Assembly (NCBI RefSeq): GCF_033118175.1
Contig: NC_083681.1
Coordinates: forward strand, 14,340,001-14,404,000
Direction of reading: 5' to 3'
Origin: Dama dama
Lineage: Eukaryota > Chordata > Mammalia > Artiodactyla > Cervidae
DNA length: 64,000 nt
A program made the translations under genes and the position numbers. The notes below the pieces were generated by a model that worked only from the letters and a program-made list of their open reading frames with translations, was not told where the DNA came from and made no database searches. Below are positions 21,566 to 33,961 of the stretch, one piece after another. Numbering within the stretch: the first letter of the stretch is position 1; every line of letters begins with the position of its first letter.

Positions 21566-23669
21566 TTATAATTCTATTTACATTAAGATTTTATTCAAAG
21601 AAAATGTCAGCTTCATTTTTGGAGGGCCTAGGTTTAAAATTATTTAGAGTCTCTGAGTCTGTGCCAGAGGCATTTTTATAAACAGAAGCCTCCTGAGGTT
21701 CCCTCATCCCTTACTTCCCACCAAGGTTATATATCCTTCTCCTATAGTAACTGCCATCACAATCCTGATGATAGAGAAAGCAGGGCTTCAGTCAAATGTT
21801 CTTTAACATCAGCGTCTCTACTGAGTGGAAGGGAATTGATTATGACAGTTGCCAAAATGCAAGAAAACAATTTAAAAGCTAAAAATGGGCTAAATGACAT
21901 CTCTGATTTTAAAAAATCAAGTTCCATTTATCAGTAACTTAAGAGCATTCCAAATGAACAGAGCAGTGAGATAAAGAATACAGAACTACAAGGCCCATTT
22001 TGAGAAAATAAAAATTCATACATTTCTCTTTTTCCTTATGCTGAAAAATGTTCACAGCACCCCTTTATCTGAGTTTACAATAGCATGAAACTAAATGTTT
22101 TTCAATGACAATTTAATTCCTGATAATGTATAAACAAAGGCAGAGTATTCATTTTTGGCAAGTTTGCCATGACTGGCTACCTTACAACTCATTCAATGGC
22201 AATGCCAGTTGATTTGGAATCATCATTTAAAAAACTCCATTTACCTGAATGTGAGCTATTTAGTGGGGCAACAAGTGGTGAAACATTTACTAAAACAAGC
22301 TCAGCTTGAAATTGGAACACAAAAGGATACTATTATTACTACTAAATTATAAGCAGAAACGTAATGAAAAGTAACTATTGAGATAAAGTCTGGTAAAATA
22401 AGCAAGAAAAATCTATGTATGAGTCAGCATATCCTAATTCCTAACAGCAACTCCTGATACACTCCTGAAAAAGTTCTAATCTAGAGTGGAGGCTGTATCT
22501 TTCCTTAGTATTTTTACTGTTTTGTTCTAAAAACGCATGGCTACATAGCTTAAACCAGTACTGTATTTGAGATGTTGCTCTAAAATAAATCTCTCCTGAC
22601 ATGGATTTATCGGTTGGCCTGAAGTATATTTTAACCTCATGGTTTGGTTATTTTTATGCTATTTTAGATATTTCTAAAAAAAATTTTTAAGTGTCAAACC
22701 ACATAAATTTCATATGTCCCTTAAAGCCATTTAGACATTTTTCTCATTACTGATGATGAGTAAAAATCATTTTTGGAGGCAGCAGTGTATGGGTTTCACT
22801 ATCTCATTTACCATAGATATAAGTTTGTTTCATTCCTGTTTTTTATAAGCAATAATGCAGCTGTGCAAGACATTTGCCAATTGTTAACTCTCTTTGTGTG
22901 TGTGCAGAGGAACTGATTATGATTTAACACTCCAACACTCAGGCAAACCATTCCCTTACCCACAAATCCCCACAGAAGACAGACACCAGATCTAATGCCA
23001 GTATTCTCTAGGACTTTCCTACTTGCCCAACTATTTTCTGAGTCCATGGCAACAAAAAAAAAAAAGAAGCTGGGACAGAGACCTTCACTCTCCCTGCTCC
23101 ATCCTCCGACATAGCATGTTTGTTATTCACCGTGCTCAACACACTAAGAATGTGAAATTGACTCAGTGTTATTTCTCTAACTTCCCCTCCTTTTCACTCA
23201 GGGGAAAATTAACAAACGCAACTGAAAAGGAGTACAGTTATTACAAAGTATCTCAAATACACTCCAGCTTCTTTATTAAGTAAACTATAAGATGTATTAT
23301 GTTTTGGCAATGTTTTGCTTAGAGACTTTACAATTTCACGGAGAGCTAACACGAGGAACAGGCAGAGTTGGGTATAGAGGCCAAGAATCACACTTAGCAT
23401 CAGGGTCCAGAAAGAGGCCTCGTGCATCAACACAGAGGCCAGAAATGCTTCAGAGAACTTTGGTTCCCAACAAGATGGGGAACTAACCAGTCTGCAAACT
23501 ACCCACTTCCCCCAAAATGCAGAGACAATTCAAAAAAAGGGGTAAGATAAATTCCAATAAACAAGTTTTAAAATAAATTATTTATTTTTAAAGTCCTATT
23601 TTATTTACTTATATTTAATTAAAATAAATTTATTTTTCAAAATTAAAAAACAAAACAAGCAAAAAATAC
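21566..23669. other. Unassigned intergenic DNA
   Basis: No gene recognised. Frames at 22808-23047, 23023-23283 and 23209-23433 overlap on opposite strands and lack motifs. A very AT-rich block occupies about 23560-23660 just before the GC-richer patch. Confidence 0.5.
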
Positions 23670-24080
23670 TTGACAAGTTGTAGGGAGACGGAAGGCTACG
23701 ATGAACTCGCCATTGTGGATGTGAAGGAGGTATGGGAGGAAAGCGGCTGTAGGTAGGGCAGGAAGCGCGTGATGTGGCATTAAAGGGTTGGTTGGGGGAA
23801 AGCTTCTAGAGTTCTTCATCTTGCACCCAGGCCACCCCCAATGTGCTCTGAGACAGTCTTATTTCCTCCGTTGGAGGAATCAGCTATGCCAGGCTGTGTG
23901 TTCCAGCACATGGTCTTCGAGATAAAGGCAGAGCAAAACCGTACAGTGGTGACGAGCCAGCGGTAGCAGATGTGGATGACCGGCTATCCCTGGCTGTTCA
24001 CTCCTGGGTACTCCATCTTCTCCTTATGCATTTAAGGTTTACAGATCTACAACACTGACAGATGATTTTTCTCATGGGAT
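23670..24080. other. GC- and CpG-richer patch of unknown origin
   Basis: Between two very AT-rich blocks lies about 400 bp with many CpGs (for example near 23690, 23699, 23708, 23742, 23767, 23869, 23919, 23940, 23952, 23961). Its texture is like a retrocopied mRNA or a former CpG island. I translated parts on both strands and found no frame without stops and no family I recognise. A decayed processed pseudogene is possible, but there is no proven poly(A) tail or target duplication. Confidence 0.4.
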
Positions 24081-24827
24081 GATGGGCAAATGGCAATAAT
24101 AAAAATTTATTTTGGATTATTTTTTATTAAATTACTCTCTACCCTTAAAACTTACTAGGACTGACAGAATTGGGCCTGGCTTTGGGTATTTCCTCAGTAC
24201 ACATAAGCATTCACAGCAGCTGGTGAGCCTAGAGGAATGGGAATTTAAAAGCTCAAGTAGCAACATTTCAGAATTCTGAGTACCTTACTTCAAAAGAAAC
24301 CAGATAACACGTATTGTTTAAAACAGAATTGGAACAAAGGACCAAAAATTTAGAATATGTATCATAGATATTTAAGAGGAGATGAGGGATGATATTGGCA
24401 TTATAAGACAAGAAAAATAAATCATAAATGAAATAAGTTGTAGTATAAAATATACTAATTGAAAAGAAAAATGAACACGTTAATTGATATCAAGAATACA
24501 CAGCATAAGTAGTAGGAGGGATCCAGCTTGGGCAAAAAGAACAATTATTGAAAGACTAGACAGAAAGTCCAGCCCAGAAGATAGCAACAAAGGCTGGAGA
24601 TATAAAAGATATATATATATATAAAACAAAGCTAACAGACGTGGAAGACAGAATTTAAACTTTCAGAATACACACTAGGCTCTGCAAAAGGAAACAAAAT
24701 TTAAAATGCTCATGAGAAAATAGATTAAAGAATGAAAAGCCAGTATTAAAGATTAAAAAAAAAACCACAGAGTTTAATGTGTCAGACAGGAGAAAAATGA
24801 TATGTTTAAACATGTTTACACAAGTTT
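24081..24827. other. Unassigned AT-rich DNA
   Basis: Contains a TA dinucleotide run at about 24608-24623 and otherwise nothing I can assign. Confidence 0.5.
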
Positions 24828-25163
24828 GGGCTTCTCTGGTAACTCAGCTGGTAAAGAATCTACCTGCAATTCAAGAGACCCCAGTTCGATTCCTGGGTAG
24901 GGAAGATATGCTGGAGAAGAGATAGGCTACCCACTCCAGTGTTCTTGGGCTTCCCTGGTGGCTCAGATGGTAAAGAATCCACCTGCAATGCGGGAGACCT
25001 GGGTTCAATTCCTGGGTTGGGAAGATCCCCTGGATGAGGGCATGGCAATCAACTGCAGTTCCGCTGCCTGTAGAATCAAGCCCATGGACAGAGGAGCCTG
25101 GTGGGCTACAGTCCATGGAGTCATAAAGAGTCAGACATGAATGAGTGACTAACCATAGCACAG
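24828..25163 (+). mobile_element. Dimeric Bov-tA SINE (head + head-tail) with 8-bp target duplication
   Basis: A tRNA-like head (gggcttctctggtaactcag to 'ccactccagtgttctt', about 24829-24947) is followed without gap by a full Bov-tA from 24948 (gggcttccctggtggctcag). The repeat 'acaagttt' at 24820-24827 and 25164-25171 brackets the pair. One duplication around both units indicates one insertion event. Same layout as 10322-10624 on the other strand. Confidence 0.9.
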
Positions 25164-25892
25164 ACAAGTTTAGACATTATGCAACATTTTTAAAATATCA
25201 TAGAAAAAAAAATTCCAGATGCTTAAAAAAAAAAAAAAAAAAAAAAAGCAGGCTACCTCTTGAACAGATAATCAGACCGGTATCAGAATTGTTCTTAGTG
25301 ACTTAAGATGTAAGAAGAAATGGAGATATTTTGAATTAAAGAGAAACAATTTTGAAACAAATTTTCTACTATGTGTAGAACTGCAATAAAAGTAGTTTCA
25401 ATTATAAAATATCTTAAATCATTTGGACATGGAATGTCACATGGAATAAAATACTTTTAAGAGGAAATACTAAGAGATACAGGGAATGCTACTAGAGGTA
25501 TGTGGATTAAGGTTATTCAATTATTTTAATGAAGTTTGTTGATGCTTATAATAAAAGTAAGATCAAAAAATAAAAATCATATATATATATAATATATGAA
25601 ATATAATTAAAGACTAAGAGCTTTTGGTGATTGGGAATGAGTCAGGGAGAGACATAAGACAGGACTAAACTACTTGAATTAAAAAAAGAAGATAGAAAAA
25701 ATAATGTGTTTAATAAGGTAGTGGTAGTAAATAAACGTGACTAGGGAACTTCAATTAATAGCTACCACTTAAGAAATAAAAGCAAAATCGCTAATCCTTA
25801 CATACAACAAAGAAAATTAAATCCATCAAAAAGAAAGGAAAGGAGGCATAGGTGGGAAAAGAGATTGCAAATCAAATATTTAAGATGTCAGA
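25164..25892. other. Unassigned AT-rich DNA
   Basis: Includes a 23-base A run at 25225-25247 and a TA run at about 25580-25591. No gene or named repeat identified. Confidence 0.5.
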
Positions 25893-26400
25893 GTAATATT
25901 CCATTGTGTATATGTACCATAGCTTTCTTATCCATTCGTCTGCTGTTGAATCAATTCTAATGAGATGGATGAAACTGGAGCCCACTATACAGAGTGAAGT
26001 AAGCCAGAAAGATAAACACTGATACAGTATACTAACACATATATATGGAATTTAGAAAGATGGTAACAATAACCCTATATGCAAGACAGAAAAAGAGACA
26101 CAGATGTATAAAACAGACATTTGGACTCTATGGGAGAAGGTGAGGGTGGGATGATCTGAGAAAATAGCATTGAAATATGTATATTATCAAGTGTGAAACA
26201 GATCACCAGCACAGGTTGGATACATAAGACAAGTGCTCAGGGCTGGTGCACTGGGAAGACCCCTCCCGCCTCCCTGATCAGGATGGGGAACACATGTAAA
26301 TCCATGGCTGATTCATGGCAATGTATGGCAAAAATCACTACAGTATTGTAAAGTAATTAGCCTCCAACTAATAAAAATAAATGAAAAATAAATAAATAAG
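25893..26400 (+). mobile_element. Bovine-type L1 3' end with 5' inversion
   Basis: 25893-25945 is L1 ORF2 sequence on the minus strand (gtaatattccattgtgtata ... tccattcgtctgctg). From 25946 the same L1 continues on the plus strand (ttgaatcaattctaatgaga) through the 3' UTR (gtgcactgggaagacccc) to the A-rich tail. The two pieces are neighbours in an intact L1, separated there by about 20 bp. This is the signature of twin-primed reverse transcription. Flanks 'taagatgtca' and 'taagacatca' (25881-25890, 26397-26406) may be a decayed target duplication. Confidence 0.88.
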
Positions 26401-26929
26401 ACATCAAATAAATAGCTATCTCATAGCAGAAAGCATTAAATCACTCATTAAGAGAAATATATTGGGATATATCTTTTAAAAGTAAAAATATAATTCAAAG
26501 AATGAGTCAAACTAAAGACAATAAACAGGACAATAACAGGAAGACTAAACATAAAAAGACAAAAGACAAAGAGTGATATATCAAAGACATATGAAAAGCT
26601 GGGATAAAAATATTAATAACTGTCACAAATCAATTTTTTTAAGGTGAAAAAATCAGAACACAAAAGTTTTGCTATATATTATAAAAATGAGCAATGAACA
26701 AGAAGATAAGCCATCACAAACATACATGTGCCTCATTTATAGCATCAAAACAATGACTATGACTTACAGAGAAAAGAGATAAACTCAAAATTATCATTGA
26801 GGATTTTATTGTGTATCAGAAACTGATTATCCAAGTATACCAAAATAAATATAAATAAATAAGCAGATGCATGTGAAAACATAACCTATACAATTTATAG
26901 ACTTTGCATGAGATATCCAATATACATTA
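26401..26929. other. Unassigned AT-rich DNA
   Basis: A-rich plus strand resembling degraded LINE sequence, but no landmark secure enough to name. Confidence 0.45.
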
Positions 26930-27066
26930 TGCAATTCATTTCTCACAGAATTTCTGTAAGGAATATATTTCTATTTCTATTTTGCAGATAAGGAAATTGA
27001 AGTTTAGGAAGATTAAATTGCCTCAACCACAGACTAGTAAATGGAAGAGCTGGTATTAGGAATTCT
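26930..27066 (-). mobile_element. MIR SINE (antisense)
   Basis: The text 'tttgcagataaggaaattga' and 'agaagattaaattgcctca'-like order followed by 'agtaaatggaagagctggta' is the antisense MIR core. Confidence 0.7.
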
Positions 27067-27086
27067 CTCATATCTGACCAGATGCC

Positions 27087-27309
27087 AGTTTCCCAGGTGG
27101 CACAGTGGTAAAGAATCTGCCTGCCAATGCAGGAGACTCAAGAGATGTGGGTTTGATCCCTGGGTCAGGAAGATTCCCCTGGTGTAGGAAATGGCAAGCA
27201 ATTCCAGTATGCTTTCCTGTAAAATGTCATAGACCGAGGAGTCTGGCAGGCTACAGTCCAGGAGGTCACAAAGAATCGGACACGACTGAGTGACTCAACA
27301 CACACACAT
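27087..27309 (+). mobile_element. Bov-tA SINE
   Basis: Complete order: head 'tttcccaggtggcacagtgg', central 'gtgggtttgatccctgggtc', tail 'cacaaagaatcggacacgac', then an ACACAC tail. No exact target duplication was found. Confidence 0.92.
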
Positions 27310-27494
27310 TACATTGACCATATATCATTCCTGGCTGTCTTCTGCCATGCCAGTCTCACCAGAAAAAATACAAAGGCCTCCAATATGCACATGTATTTCC
27401 AATCCATGTGGGGAAGAATTCAGTTATTCTGAAGTCTCACAGACTTGACACAAGCAGACAAGCCAGTACTAAAATGTTGGATTACACGTTCCTT

Positions 27495-27690
27495 ATACTG
27501 AGGCTCCAAAGCCTTGCTTTATAAGCTTTGTGACTTTAGGTGAATTATTTACCCCCTAAGCCTAAGTTCCTTCAGTACAGGGCAAATTTAATTTTTTTTA
27601 GAAACAAACTCTCATAGCATTGTTTTGAAGGTTGAATGAAATAATACATATTATGTCCAGTGTCCGATTCAAAGTAGTTAACAAATAAAT
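27495..27690 (+). mobile_element. MIR SINE
   Basis: Sense MIR order: 'gctttgtgactttaggtgaa', 'ttatttaccccctaagccta', 'ctcatagcattgttttgaag' and 'gttgaatgaaataatacata'. Diverged, as expected for an old element. Confidence 0.75.
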
Positions 27691-28894
27691 AAAAGCAAAA
27701 AGAAAATTTGTATAATTATTACTTTGCAAGAGCTATTGTTAGAATCAACAATGGCTTAAGCAGAAGACATCAGATAGTTGGTCTCTATCCTAACAAAATA
27801 ATTTCTGGAAAAGCCTGGAGATGCTCAGTTTCTTTCAAGTTGGCTTAGCAGTTAATGAGGAAATATCCTGAATCTCTTCAGAAATGAGATTGCAAGTCTG
27901 AGTTATACTGTTTGAGCTCTTTGTGGAGAAATGGTAAGGCTGAGTGTAGTGATCCAACAATCCTATTCCATCCACACATGTGAATATTGTTGGTGGGAAA
28001 ATCCACTGAACATGCAACTTGATATTGCAAGAAATTTCTCGTGGTCATCATCTCATAGTGCATGTACCCAGTAATAAAGAACAATGAATGCATCTCTTGA
28101 AAATATGAAAGTTTGCATATCTCAGTAAAACAGTCTACTGCTGAATTCTAGTAGTGCTGAGAGAAACTGGGAGTTGTAAAGCAGTATCTTCAATGTTGAA
28201 GAGATTTCCCTTGCTTCTCTGTGTGTGATCTGTGCATCAGTAGCATGAGCATTATATGGAGCTATTAGAAATACAGAACATTAGACCAGGGCAGACCTAC
28301 AGTTTTAGAATATGTGTTTAACAAGATTAACAGATGGTCCATATACACTTTAAAGTTTGAAAAATAACTGGAATATACTGAATGCTGATAAATGATCATA
28401 GGAAGCAGATGATCAAGGCTGTGGGAGTAATCCAAGTGAGGAATGATTGTGATCCAAAATAGAGAAGCAATGAGAAGAGGGGATGGATTTGAGAGCATCT
28501 TAGGCTTATACTTGATGGTCCCTAGTAACTGGTTAGGAGAAATATGAAATTAAAAAGTACTATAATAAAAATATAATTAAAGGCAGTTTGTCTTGGAATA
28601 TTTCATGCTTTTCTTCTCCCTCCCCTCCAAAAGGAGAGCTATAAAATTCAGAGTAAAGTCAATTTTAAGACCATATTCCAGAAAATAAAACTTTCACTGT
28701 GATAAGCAAGCAGGTGACAAGTTTAGCTTCCAAGAAACAACATAATTTTTCTTGTCTTTGCTCTATTTACTCTTTTTGAAACCATTTACTTTCATGTGCT
28801 TGGGAAAATAAAATGTGCCTGAGGTTTCCTATTCCTTAGAAGCTAGCTCTCTTTTATATTCATTGGAAGGACAGCTGGAGCTCCAGTATATTAT
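27691..28894. other. Unassigned intergenic DNA
   Basis: No supportable gene. Minus-strand frames at 27835-28093 and 28265-28498 have no recognisable motif. Confidence 0.5.
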
Positions 28895-29098
28895 CCAACT
28901 GATGCAAACAGCAAGACTAATTGGAAAAAAACCCTGATGCTGGGAAAGACTGAAGGCAAAAGGTGGCAGAGAATGAGATGGTTAGATAGCTTTACCAACT
29001 CAATGGATAGGAACTTGAGCAAATTCCAAGACAGAGGAACCTGGTCTGATGCAGTCCATGGGGTCTCAAAAGAGACCCAACTGAGCAACTGAACAACA
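28895..29098 (+). mobile_element. BovB LINE 3' terminus
   Basis: Sense BovB 3' end: 'accctgatgctgggaaagac', 'gagaatgagatggttagata', 'gcagtccatggggtctcaaa', ending 'gagcaactgaacaac'. About 200 bp, with a small internal deletion around 29025. Confidence 0.88.
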
Positions 29099-29889
29099 CC
29101 TTAGAAAGGCCTAATGTGGGGATTATAACTACTTTACTCTAGCCACTAGAACAAACAATTTTTCCCCATCCCATTACATTTATCCTCCCTTTCCTCCTCT
29201 TATGACAGAGATGGCAAAATATCAAAGATTGAGATGATGATGCAGGACTATGTGGGAAAAAAAAAGTCATCGCTTAATCCTGCACATGCCTCCAGGCAGC
29301 AAAATATGAATATTTCTAGACAAAATGACTTCTCAGGTGCCAGAGAAGTCACAAAAGGATTTGTTTCAGAATGCTCCATTAATAATACCTGATTTTTTCA
29401 CTCAGATCATCTCCTCTATGCATCTCCCTCTATAATCTGTGTAGAAGGGCTTCCACTTCTGGCCTTGACTGAGTACTGGGACTAGACCAGCTCTCCCACT
29501 GTAAAAAAAAAAAAAAAAAGGAATACTGACATGACATAGGGAACAAGAGCTTTCAGATACTTGACAACAGGAAGGGCTCGCTGTAAGCTCTGAGTGGAAA
29601 AAAAAAAAAAATACAAGGTAAGCACTGTGACCATGAAGTAGGTATTATGTGTGGAAGCATTTCCCATTCTAGGTGCAAGGGGAGAGGATCCAAGCAGAAC
29701 ACAGTAGTTTCATAATCAGATGGCATACTTTATCATGTTATTAGTAAAAGACTGAATGCTTTCCCCCTAAGATCTGGATTTAGGTTAGAATGTTCACTTT
29801 ATGACTTCAGTTCAGTATTACATGGAGATCCCAGGCCCCTGGGGGCTTAGCAATCATATGTACAGATTGGAAAGGAAAAAGTAAAGCCA
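29099..29889. other. Unassigned intergenic DNA
   Basis: Contains A runs at about 29502-29519 and 29597-29610. No gene or repeat family identified. Confidence 0.5.
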
Positions 29890-30400
29890 TTTTTATTTGC
29901 CAATAATAATAATAAATGATAACAATAATGATTTATGTAAAAATGCTAAAGAGACTACAAATTTTTTTTCTGAAATTATAAGTAAATTTAGCATGATCAC
30001 AGGGTATGAAGCCAATATAAAACATCGATTATATTTCAATATGCCACCTACAAACTACTGGGGTTTCATATCAAATATGCAGTTAAAACAGTATTAAAAG
30101 TCATGATTACCTATGTATATATTTCACAAATTGTCACTCTAGAAGCTATAAGTCATTGCTGAAGAAAGTTAAAGAAAATAAATTGAGAAAGGTATCATAT
30201 GTGGAAAAATGAGCTCTCACGCAGTGCTTTTGACATGCAAGATAGTACAACCACTTTGGGAAACAGTTTAATTAATTCTAAAAGAAATTGCTGTACACTC
30301 TTCATACGTAGCAAACATATATCTTTCACTCAGATTTCCCTCCAAGAAAAGACATGTTACTGGGTTGTAAGGAGCATATTTCACTGTTTTTAGTACTTAT
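29890..30400 (+). repeat. Old L1 LINE ORF2 remnant
   Basis: The text around 29970-30230 ('agtaaatttagcatgatcac', 'ggtatgaagccaatataaaa', 'gaagctataagtcattgctg', 'ggtatcatatgtgg') follows the RT-to-C-terminal region of old L1 ORF2. 30230-30400 resembles the later ORF2/3' part (gggaaacagtttaat). Strongly decayed. Confidence 0.55.
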
Positions 30401-30804
30401 CTCTGTAATAGCCTGCCTTAGCATTTGGTCTGAGATCATGCTATTTTCAGTGTGACCTGCAACTGATGACTAAGCAGGGAGGTAACAAAAGGGACTAGCC
30501 ATTTCTGTACAAAGTGAGATTTCCTTCATTGGTGATCTTTAATCTTGAACTCACTGTTGGGCTTTCAGAGACATTTTCTGGTGCGTGTTGTTGTCTGAAA
30601 TATTTCACTACCAAATCCTGCTCATACTCCCCCCTCCCCATCACAGGTATTATTCTTGTATAAAACTGTTGCACTCCTTACTTTCTCTCAGTGTCTGCTT
30701 CCCAGCAAACCCAATCCAGGACAGTTGACACTGTGAGTGATGTGCAAAGGCAAGTTGATGGGGGACTGGATTATCCAACAGCTAGTTGGGAATGAAGACT
30801 CAAC
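30401..30804. other. Unassigned DNA, possibly an old LTR
   Basis: The stretch around 30640-30725 ('gtataaaactgttgcactcc ... cccagcaaacccaatccagg') has the feel of an LTR end, but I cannot name a family or set boundaries. Confidence 0.35.
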
Positions 30805-32602
30805 CCAGAGGTGATCCTAAGATGCTGGAGGAATAGGACAAGGAGACTACTTTCTCCCCCCAAAATTTATTAAAAGATCATATGAATGTTGAGCAACTTC
30901 CACAGAATAACTTCTGAAACCTGGTAGAGGATACCAGGCACCCAGAAAGGCAGCCCAATCTCTTCAAAAGGAGGCAGGACAAAATATAAAAGACAAACAC
31001 TGAGACAAAAGATTTAGGGACAGAAACCTGTCTTGGGGAGGGAGTCAGGAAGGAGAAGTCTCCACACAGTAAGAAGCCAACTCACAGGCATGTCTATAGG
31101 GAGTATTGGAATCTCAGAGGGCAACAAAACTGGGAGGGAAAAAGAAAAACAAACAAACAAACAAACACAGAATTCATGCCTATCCACAACCGCCAGCGGA
31201 GAAGTGGCCCAGACGCTTGGCATCCTCTGCCAGCGAAAGGGGGCTGGGCAGGGAGGTGTGGGCTGCATCATCCATCCTTAGGGTAAGGATGGGGCCTGAA
31301 TGCCCTGAGGATAAACTGAGGGAGCAAATGTGAGATAGCAACCCCAAACCATGCAATCACGAGAGAGACCAAAAAAAAAAAAAAAAAAAAAAGAATAAAA
31401 GAAAGACCTTTCCCATGAAAGACTCTATCACCGCACGGTGACCCCTGGCATGCTCACAGAACAAAGGATTGAGCAAATACCAAAGGAGAGCAAGCCAGCT
31501 GCCTATAGGGCCCTCCATCCCTGGAGGTAGAAAGGCAGCAAGCTAAAGCCAGAAGGCAAGGGGCTGCTGCCATCTTGGCCCCAGAGACAGCATTCTCCAC
31601 CAGACTGCGAGCAGGCTCCCAGTTGCTAACTTCGTCTTCCTGGGATCTTGGACGGTTGACATCTGTCAGGAGTGTCACAGCCTGAACTCAGCTCCCCAGA
31701 GGAGATGCACAGCACGCCTGAGGCTGTTCTCACGGCGCACCCAGGCAACCAGGCACCAGGGGCTGGGCAGGTGAATAGGACACATGGCCCACCTCGGGCG
31801 GCCCTGTTGCCAAGCACCTGGTCTCCTGAGCTGCTCGGACCTGGGAAGGGCACGGAACACACAGCCCATCCAGGTCTGTGCCCTTACGGGGCACCGGAGA
31901 ACCTGAGCGGCTCAGACCTGGGAAGTGCACAAAACGCAGGGCCCACGTGGGCCAGTGCGCTTGCAGAGCACCCTGGAGAAAGAGCAGTGTGGACCCGGGA
32001 GGCACACACTGCCTTCGGCTGTGGCAAACCCAGTGTGGTCCATCCGCTGTGAGCACTCCCCACACACGCCAGGGGCATTTGTTTTCAGTGTCCCTCCCTT
32101 CCCACAACACAACTGAACAAGTGAGCCCAAATAAGTGGCCACCTCCGCCCCCTTGTGTCAGGGTGGACTGAAGAGACCTGCAAACAGAGAAAGCCAAAAT
32201 AAACAAAGAAGGGGGAACCACTCTGAAAGTAACAGATATAACAGATTAAAACCCTGTGTTTAATACTGGAAACATTTGAGGGGCACCTATAGACCTTGAG
32301 AATAAGTACAAGTCAGAACAAGGGATTTTCTGACATTGAAATGACCCCTCACTGCCCAGAACAGCTGCAGAGAAATTCCTAGATATATATTTTACTATTA
32401 TTTTTTTAATTAAAAAAAAAAGTTCTTTATTACTTCTTTAACTTTCATTTTTATATTCTACTATTACCATCCCCAAAAAAACCCTATTTAAAAACAAAAA
32501 CAAATTCCATTTTTAATTATTATGATTGATTCTGATTTGTATACTTTATATTGTGTTTTTGAAAGTCTAACCTCTATTCCAATGCAAATAAATCCTCTAT
32601 TC

Positions 32603-32869
32603 TGATGTGAAGAAGTGATTCTTTGGAAAAGACCCTGATGCTGGGAAAGATTGAAGGCAGAAGGAGAAAGGAGACAGGCATGACTGAGGATGAGATGGTT
32701 TGATAGCATCACTGACTCGGTGATGAGTCATACTCATCATCATCATACATGGCTTGGACATGAGTATGAGCAAGCTCCTGGAGGTGATGATGGACAGGGA
32801 GGCCTTGCATGCTGTAGTCCATGGGGTCATAAAGAGTCACACACAACTGAACAACTGAACTGAACTGAA
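32603..32869 (+). mobile_element. BovB LINE 3' terminus in L1 5' UTR
   Basis: Sense BovB 3' end: 'accctgatgctgggaaagat', 'gaggatgagatggtttgata', 'gggaggccttgcatgctgta', ending 'actgaactgaactgaac'. The flanks 'cctctattc' (32594-32602) and 'cctttattc' (32870-32878) differ at one base and look like a target duplication. A foreign-looking CAT-rich stretch (32718-32750) replaces the usual 'actcaatggacatgagt' text. Confidence 0.88.
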
Positions 32870-33019
32870 CCTTTATTCCAGGTCTATAATATTTGCTTTT
32901 TGATATTTGCTATCAATTTTGTACCTCTAAGAATCTGATGTCCAGATTCCATTTTCACTTAAGGATTTGATTACAGGTTTGATTGCTCTCTCCCCTTTTG
33001 ACTTTCCCTTTTCCCCTCC

Positions 33020-33213
33020 CCTTGTGCCTCAGCTGGTAAAGAATTTGCCTGCAGTGTGGGAGACCTGGGTTTGATCTTTGGGTTGGGAAGATCCCCTGGA
33101 GAAGGGAAAGGCTACCCACTCCAGTATTATGGCATGGAGAATTCCATGGACTATGCAGTCCATGGGGTCACAAAGAATCGGACATGACTGAGCGATTTTT
33201 GCTTTCAATTTAG
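33020..33213 (+). mobile_element. Bov-tA SINE in L1 5' UTR
   Basis: Head 'tgcctcagctggtaaagaat', centre 'gttgggaagatcccctggag', tail 'cacaaagaatcggacatgac'. The flanks 'ttttcccctcc' (33009-33019) and 'ttttctcctcc' (33214-33224) differ at one base. The head lacks its first bases. Confidence 0.9.
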
Positions 33214-33961
33214 TTTTCTCCTCCAGATCACCTCTATCCCCCTCCTCTCTCCTTGCTTCTCTACATAACTCTGTGAATCTCTCTGGGTGTTCCAGGCTGT
33301 GGAGAGCACTTAGTGATTAAATTGATGGCTAGGTTGCTCTCTACCCTTTTGGTCCTCTCTTTTATCCTCCCGGCTACCTCTATCTTCCTCATCCCTCTTC
33401 TCTTCTCTATATAACTCCGTGAATCTTTCTGGGTGTTCCTGGCTGTAGAGAATTGTTCCATCAATAAACCTAGGGTTTTTATTTTTTATGCTATATGGAT
33501 GGAGAAGTCTTGAGATTAGTGTAAGAGAAGGACTGAAATTCAGAAGCAGGAGGCTTAACTCCAAAACTTCAGAACATCAGAGAACTCCTGACTCCAGGGA
33601 ACATTAATAGACAAGATCTCACCCAAAACTCTTCATACCTACACTGAAACCAAGCTCCACCCAAGAGCCAACAAGTTCCAGGGAAAGACACACCGTGATA
33701 ATTCTCCAGAAAAACAGGAACACAACCCTGAATATTAAAAGACGGGCTTCCTGAAGCCATGTTAAAACCATAGACACCCCAATACTCACTACTGGGCACT
33801 TTATTGCACTCCAGAGAGAAGAGATCCAGTTCCACCCACCAGAACACAGACACAAGTTCCACCAACCAGGGCACCTTGACAAGCCATTAGTCCAATACCA
33901 ACCACAGAGAGAAGACTCCACAATTAAGAGAAACCATGACCTTCCAGCCTGGTCATGAATG

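Larger units (their letters stand above)
30805..33930 (+). promoter_or_regulatory. L1 5' UTR (former internal promoter)
   Basis: Begins with the conserved start 'gaggtgatcctaagatgctg', where active copies would carry a YY1-type aagatggcgg; here it reads aagatgctgg. It runs through a CpG-rich part (about 31640-32170), then AT-rich and pyrimidine-rich parts, to the ORF1 region. Frames of up to 163 codons at 31672-32221 overlap on both strands and reflect CpG-rich UTR, not genes. It contains (AAAC)n at about 31145-31165, an A run at 31371-31392, a BovB end and a SINE. Confidence 0.75.

Noticed and set aside
24828..25163. tRNA-Glu-like sequences
   Set aside because: These are SINE heads, lacking a full tRNA cloverleaf, and they are bracketed by target duplications.
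31672..32221. Several long overlapping frames on both strands (up to 163 codons)
   Set aside because: They lie in the CpG-rich L1 5' UTR, where stops are rare by composition; frames overlap on opposite strands and show no domain.
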